Position numbers and translations under genes: made by a program
Shown here: positions 59,701 through 64,000 of the stretch, in pieces
How the letters are laid out: the number at the start of each line of letters is the position of its first letter
Numbering within the stretch: the first letter of the stretch is position 1
The notes under the pieces: model-generated
What the model was told of the DNA's origin: nothing
The model's database searches: none
Seen by the model: the letters and a program-made list of their open reading frames with translations, nothing else
Source of the DNA: an uncultured Ignavibacterium sp.
GTDB taxonomy: Bacteria > Bacteroidota > Ignavibacteria > Ignavibacteriales > Ignavibacteriaceae
Direction: 5' to 3'
Assembly (NCBI GenBank): GCA_937942875.1
Contig: CALEBT010000038.1
Coordinates: forward strand, 27,379-91,378
DNA: 64,000 nucleotides

Positions 59701-60438
59701 TTATAATGGAAAACCAACATTTAATTGAACTGCAGCGTTAAAACCACCAGCTTTTATAAACTGTTTATTCTCTTCTGAATTAGAGAGTAAATCTTCAAAT
59801 TTTGTTTTATTCTCCGAAATCATTCCTCCAATCTGAAAGAAACTATAACCAACAATTCCTTCAATACTTATGTAATTTTTGATGATATCCAACACAAAAC
59901 CGGAACCTACAGAATATCCTACTTCAGTTTTTTCATTATCAAATTTTCTGACATTCGTCCCCATATAACTATTAACAGTTTCAGTCATTCTTGCTGTACT
60001 AACAAGTACTGCTCCGTCAACAATTTTCCATAACAAGCGGCTGTAGATTGGTATCCCGATATCCAGTCCAACACCAAAACTTTTTAACTTCAATTCATAG
60101 TTAAAATCTTCAAATCCACCCCGATTAAATTTTTGTGCATCGTGAGATTCTTCCAATTGCTGATAAAATCCCTTGGCAGTAACAAAAAATCCACTAAATC
60201 TTGCTCTGAAAAAATTAATCCCGAACCTATAACCATCGGCTTTACCGAAATCATTTAATTGTTTAGTTTTTAATAAATTAAACTCATTGACGTAATCTTT
60301 TAATAAGCCAGGTTGATATTGTTGATATGTAAATCCACCGTAACCTCCAACTAAACCCAGACAACCAAAACCAAAGGATTGTGGTTGAATAATTGATATA
60401 GGGAAAATAATAATCAATAATATCAATAGTAATTTCAT
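59701..60438 (-). CDS. Hypothetical outer-membrane beta-barrel protein
   Basis: Signal peptide; alternating strand pattern; C-terminal AAVQLNVGFPL. Confidence 0.55.
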   Translation of the reverse strand: MKLLLILLIIIFPISIIQPQSFGFGCLGLVGGYGGFTYQQYQPGLLKDYVNEFNLLKTKQLNDFGKADGYRFGINFFRARFSGFFVTAKGFYQQLEESHDAQKFNRGGFEDFNYELKLKSFGVGLDIGIPIYSRLLWKIVDGAVLVSTARMTETVNSYMGTNVRKFDNEKTEVGYSVGSGFVLDIIKNYISIEGIVGYSFFQIGGMISENKTKFEDLLSNSEENKQFIKAGGFNAAVQLNVGFPL

Positions 60439-61796
60439 TTTTTTATTCCATCTTCTAAACCGTGACCACCTTTACCTGATTCACTGCGTCTTAAAAGAAA
60501 AGCGAACAATAATCCCAGAAATCCAAGAATAGAGAAAATCCACATACCCAAATTATATCCATCAGGATTATCAACACTAGCTCCTGCAAAATCGTTAGCA
60601 AATCCAATTAAAAGATTGAAACCAAAAAGTCCGATGTTTTGAATCATTGTCATCAAACCATAAGCTGTTCCAAGTTTTGCATTTGGAACAATCAAAGCTA
60701 CTGAGGGCCACATAACTGCGGGCACAAGTGAGAATGCAATTCCCATCATAGCCATCGGATAAATCAGATATATCGGTATCATTGCGTCTATATCAAAAAA
60801 AGAAAAACTGATTTTTATGAAATCACTGTCGGTCATTATATCCGGTCTTCCAACTTTATAAGCCATCATTAAATAAACAGGAATTATTAGTAACGAGCCA
60901 AACATCATAAGTAAAGACCTTTTTCCGATTTTATCTGCAAGAAGTCCAAATAATGGAGTAAAAATCATTGCAGCAAGAGTTAAAATACTTGAAAGATTAC
61001 CACCGACCTCTCTGGTTGTTCTGTGTGCTTCCTGAAAAAATTTAATAGCAAAAGTCTGAAAAGGAAACATTGCAGAATAAAAGGTAACACAGAGTGCGGT
61101 AATGAACCAGAATGATTTGGGAAATTGAAAAACTTCTTTAAGAATAATTTTATCCTGATTGCCTTCAGAAGGCATCTCATAATTCTTTGATGCATATAAA
61201 TCCAAAAAGAAATAGATGACAATCATTATAAATGCAAAAACTCCTGCATAGACAGTAATCAGTAACGGTGATTGCCAATACTGATACAGTCCTTTACCCC
61301 AAGTAGGAGAATTAAGTGCTAAAAAAGATCCGAGTCGGGCAACAGTCAAATTCAGACCAAAAGCAAATGAAAGTTCTTTTCCTTTAAACCATCTGGCGAT
61401 AATCGTAGTTATTGCAACAATCATTGATTCTGCACCTAAACCAAAAACTAATCTACCAGTTGCCATAACATATAAATTACCAGTAACAGCAGTAATAGTA
61501 GCACCTAACATTATCAAGCCGGTAAAAATCAAAACAGAAGTTCGAGTACCAATTCTGTCAATAATCAATCCTCCAATCAAAACCATCAAAATGTTAGGAA
61601 AACTGTAAATAGCATTTAACAATCCAATATTTGAATCCGAAAAACCTAACTGATTTTTTAATAGGTCTGCTAAAGGGCTTATACTATCATAAATATAGTA
61701 ATTTCCGAACATTCCAAGACTTACTAAAAGTAAAGCAAGCCATCTTAAGAACGGAGTAACCTGTGGTTTTAGAAATGTTTGACTCATAATCCTCAT
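60435..61796 (-). CDS. MFS transporter
   Basis: 12-TM pattern; GLLNAIYSFPNILMVLIGGLIIDRIGTR; likely start at MSQTF (about 61787) with overlapping GAGG. Confidence 0.9.
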   Translation of the reverse strand: MRIMSQTFLKPQVTPFLRWLALLLVSLGMFGNYYIYDSISPLADLLKNQLGFSDSNIGLLNAIYSFPNILMVLIGGLIIDRIGTRTSVLIFTGLIMLGATITAVTGNLYVMATGRLVFGLGAESMIVAITTIIARWFKGKELSFAFGLNLTVARLGSFLALNSPTWGKGLYQYWQSPLLITVYAGVFAFIMIVIYFFLDLYASKNYEMPSEGNQDKIILKEVFQFPKSFWFITALCVTFYSAMFPFQTFAIKFFQEAHRTTREVGGNLSSILTLAAMIFTPLFGLLADKIGKRSLLMMFGSLLIIPVYLMMAYKVGRPDIMTDSDFIKISFSFFDIDAMIPIYLIYPMAMMGIAFSLVPAVMWPSVALIVPNAKLGTAYGLMTMIQNIGLFGFNLLIGFANDFAGASVDNPDGYNLGMWIFSILGFLGLLFAFLLRRSESGKGGHGLEDGIKK

Positions 61797-61801
61797 AAAT
61801 G

Positions 61802-61835
61802 AAAAGCAGATACCTTAAATAAAGTATCTGCCTTG
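61802..61835 (-). terminator. Rho-independent terminator downstream of pepD
   Basis: Perfect 8-bp stem GCAGATAC (61806-61813) / GTATCTGC (61824-61831), followed on the minus strand by TTTTC. Confidence 0.7.
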
Positions 61836-61853
61836 TTGATTAAATATTAAATA

Positions 61854-63314
61854 TTATTTAGCAGGAATATTTTTAAGAACTGTGGTTAATTGATTCCAAA
61901 ATTCAGGAACTGTATCAATTTTTAATCTCTCATCTGGTGAATGAACACCAAACATTGTCGGACCAAATGAAATCATATCCATATTTGGATATTTTTCTTT
62001 GATAATTCCACATTCTAATCCTGCGTGAATTGCTTTTATTTCCGGATCGTGTCCATACATTCTCTTAAAAGTAGATTTGAATACTCCAAGAATTTCTGAA
62101 TTGACATCGGGCTTCCATCCGGGATATCCATCACCATAACTGATTTCTGCACCAGCCAATTCAAATACAGCTGATACGACACCTGTTATGTCTTTTAATT
62201 CAGAAGCAACTGAACTTCTCTGACTTGTAACCACTTTGAATGTTTTTCCTTCTGTAGTTAAAACCGCAAGATTATTAGAAGTTTCCACTAAATCAGGAAT
62301 ATCCGAAGACATTTTCACAACGCCGTGAGGAACTACATAAAGAGCGTTTAGTAGTCTCTTTGTTATTTTCTCATCTACGACTTTTTCAGGAACTTGAATT
62401 TTAGAAACAGAGACTTTTAAATCTGGTTCTAAAGTAGCAAATTCTTCTTTAACGATTTTATTGAATTCTGAAACAAACTTTTTGAATTTCTTCTCATCAT
62501 TTTTAGGGATCAAAATATCAGCAAAAGCTTCGCGGGGAATAGCATTGTGTTTGTTGCCACCTTCCATTTTTGCAATTAATAATTTACCTTCTTTAAGATA
62601 AGACCATAATAATCTTGTTAAAATTTTAAGAGCGTTTCCTCTGCCAACGTGAATTTCAAGTCCGGAATGTCCTCCTTTTAGTCCATCAACTTTTGCTTCG
62701 AAAGCAACATAGTTTTTCGGAGCTTTTTCTTGCTTGAACTTGAATGTAGCAAATGTATTTTTACCACCTGAACATCCAATATAAAGAGACATTAATTCTT
62801 CAGAATCCATATTGATTAGGATATCACCTTTTAACCAGTTCTTTTTAAGACTTGATGCACCGGTTAATCCTGTTTCTTCATCAAGAGTGAATAAGGCTTC
62901 AATCGGACCGTGCTGAATATCAGAAGATTCAAGCACTGCTAAAGCAGCTGCGGCACCAATGCCATTGTCAGCACCTAAAGTTGTTCCCTTTGCTTTAACC
63001 CAATCACCATCAATGTAAGGTTGAATTGGATCGTTATCAAAATCGTGAACAACATCTCTGTTTTTTTCACACACCATATCTATGTGAGATTGCAAAGTAA
63101 CTACTTTTCTGTTTTCATATCCTGGTGTTGCTGGTTTACTGATCAAAATATTTCCGAACTTATCTTTCTCCCATTTCAAATTGAGTCTTTCAGCAACAGA
63201 AACCACGTAAGATGCAATCTTTTCTTCTTTTTTCGAAGGTCTTGGATACTTACAAATTTCTTCAAAATGATACCAAAGTAATTTTGGTTCTAAATGACCT
63301 AAGATGCTTCCCAT
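61854..63314 (-). CDS. pepD: Aminoacyl-histidine dipeptidase (M20)
   Basis: LQSHIDMVCEKN; TTLGADNGIGAAAALAVLE; LFTLDEETGLTGA; GLKGGHSGLEIHVGRGNA; HAGLECGII. Confidence 0.95.
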   Translation of the reverse strand: MGSILGHLEPKLLWYHFEEICKYPRPSKKEEKIASYVVSVAERLNLKWEKDKFGNILISKPATPGYENRKVVTLQSHIDMVCEKNRDVVHDFDNDPIQPYIDGDWVKAKGTTLGADNGIGAAAALAVLESSDIQHGPIEALFTLDEETGLTGASSLKKNWLKGDILINMDSEELMSLYIGCSGGKNTFATFKFKQEKAPKNYVAFEAKVDGLKGGHSGLEIHVGRGNALKILTRLLWSYLKEGKLLIAKMEGGNKHNAIPREAFADILIPKNDEKKFKKFVSEFNKIVKEEFATLEPDLKVSVSKIQVPEKVVDEKITKRLLNALYVVPHGVVKMSSDIPDLVETSNNLAVLTTEGKTFKVVTSQRSSVASELKDITGVVSAVFELAGAEISYGDGYPGWKPDVNSEILGVFKSTFKRMYGHDPEIKAIHAGLECGIIKEKYPNMDMISFGPTMFGVHSPDERLKIDTVPEFWNQLTTVLKNIPAK

Positions 63315-63315
63315 A

Positions 63316-63684
63316 TTATTTCCTTTCTTCTAATTCTTTAAAGCTTAAAGATTGATAATTATATAATTGTGTAAAAAATTTCGTAACTCTTTCTTCAACA
63401 GGGTTTATTTCATCACCAATATCCATTAAAAGTTCATCGCAGATTTGTCTGACATTTTTTTCTCCATCACACTTCAGCCAAGCAGCCGAACCAAGTTTAT
63501 CTAACTTAATTTTTATATCCGGAAATTTCATTCTTGGTACGAGATATTTTACAAGAATTTTGTTTCTGAACTTAGGGACAAAAACCGATACTTTATTATC
63601 AACATCTACTTGATAATTTAACAATCTTACTGGCGTTAAATCCAGATAATTAATCTGCTTTTTATTTTTATTCTTTCTGAACAT
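63316..63684 (-). CDS. PqqD-like protein
   Basis: Pattern DKLGSAAWLKCDGEKNVRQICDELLMDIGDEINPVEERVTKFFTQLYNYQSLSF resembles PqqD (D..G...W...DG..tv..I). Confidence 0.7.
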   Translation of the reverse strand: MFRKNKNKKQINYLDLTPVRLLNYQVDVDNKVSVFVPKFRNKILVKYLVPRMKFPDIKIKLDKLGSAAWLKCDGEKNVRQICDELLMDIGDEINPVEERVTKFFTQLYNYQSLSFKELEERK

Positions 63685-63701
63685 AAAACTAAGTTTAATT
63701 A

Positions 63702-63852
63702 GGAGACTCTCTCAAAAATAATTCTTGTTTTCACACTTCAATTGATCGCCTTGTCTTCAACAAGTTTAACAAGTGTCTTGAAACTATTGGAAATTGTAAG
63801 TCTTCTACTGCAATGCTACTCAGACTGACAATTTTTATATTTTGAGACAGCA
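63702..63852. repeat. Degenerate palindromic intergenic element related to the 36584 and 52293 elements
   Basis: Ends AGACTCTCTCAAAAATA (about 63704-63720) / TATTTTGAGACAGCA (63838-63852) inverted; interior contains AGTCT...AGACT palindrome. Confidence 0.5.
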
Positions 63853-63868
63853 TTTTCCAAATATTCAA

Positions 63869-64000
63869 TTAAGCCATAGCACTCGGTGGTGCAGGTTCAT
63901 CTGGTCTTCCTGCATTTTTCAACGGTGTTGAAATCAAAACATAAGCAACAACAACGAAAACTAATATGCTAACCAAAAATGATGGTGTTTCAAATATTTT
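63869..64000 (-). CDS. Partial membrane protein C-terminus
   Basis: Minus-strand translation ...KIFETPSFLVSILVFVVVAYVLISTPLKNAGRPDEPAPPSAMA*; TM helix plus Pro-rich tail; runs off window end. Confidence 0.6.
   Translation of the reverse strand, partial: KIFETPSFLVSILVFVVVAYVLISTPLKNAGRPDEPAPPSAMA

Noticed and set aside
1-64000. tRNA, rRNA or CRISPR arrays
   Set aside because: No T-arm-like GGTTCGAATCC motif, rRNA-like conserved block or regularly spaced direct repeats seen by eye on either strand; a tRNAscan/minced run would be decisive

Overview
AT-rich chromosomal window with about 45 densely packed protein-coding genes, mostly on the minus strand. Plus-strand blocks lie at about 9.4-11.6, 21.5-24.9, 39.4-49.8 and 56.3-57.2 kb. 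T9SS-type C-terminal tails, a fused E1 alpha/beta 2-oxoacid dehydrogenase, folP-cdaA adjacency and DUF5683 next to parAB suggest the Bacteroidota/Chlorobi/Ignavibacteria group (inference). Most content is core metabolism: a 2-oxoacid dehydrogenase plus lipoylation operon, nadB, parAB, cdaA, folP, rpe, an rqcH-like gene, truA, pyrE, clpC, floA-like, uvrD-like, hemL, fmt, def and pepD, together with secreted T9SS cargo proteins. I saw no tRNA, rRNA, CRISPR array, intact transposase or obvious phage/defence island. The least-explained signals are: (1) three intergenic palindromic elements with related GGCTGTC(T)CAAAA...TTTTGAGACAGCC ends, all at 3' ends of minus-strand genes, one with nested, compensatory inverted repeats; (2) an orphan C-terminal gene remnant at 49.9-50.0 kb beside AT-rich word repeats; (3) a possible degenerate YibQ-like polysaccharide deacetylase; (4) orphan small proteins beside the RqcH-like and FloA-like genes, and an orphan PqqD-like protein. 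I did not find a convincing wholly new multi-gene system.
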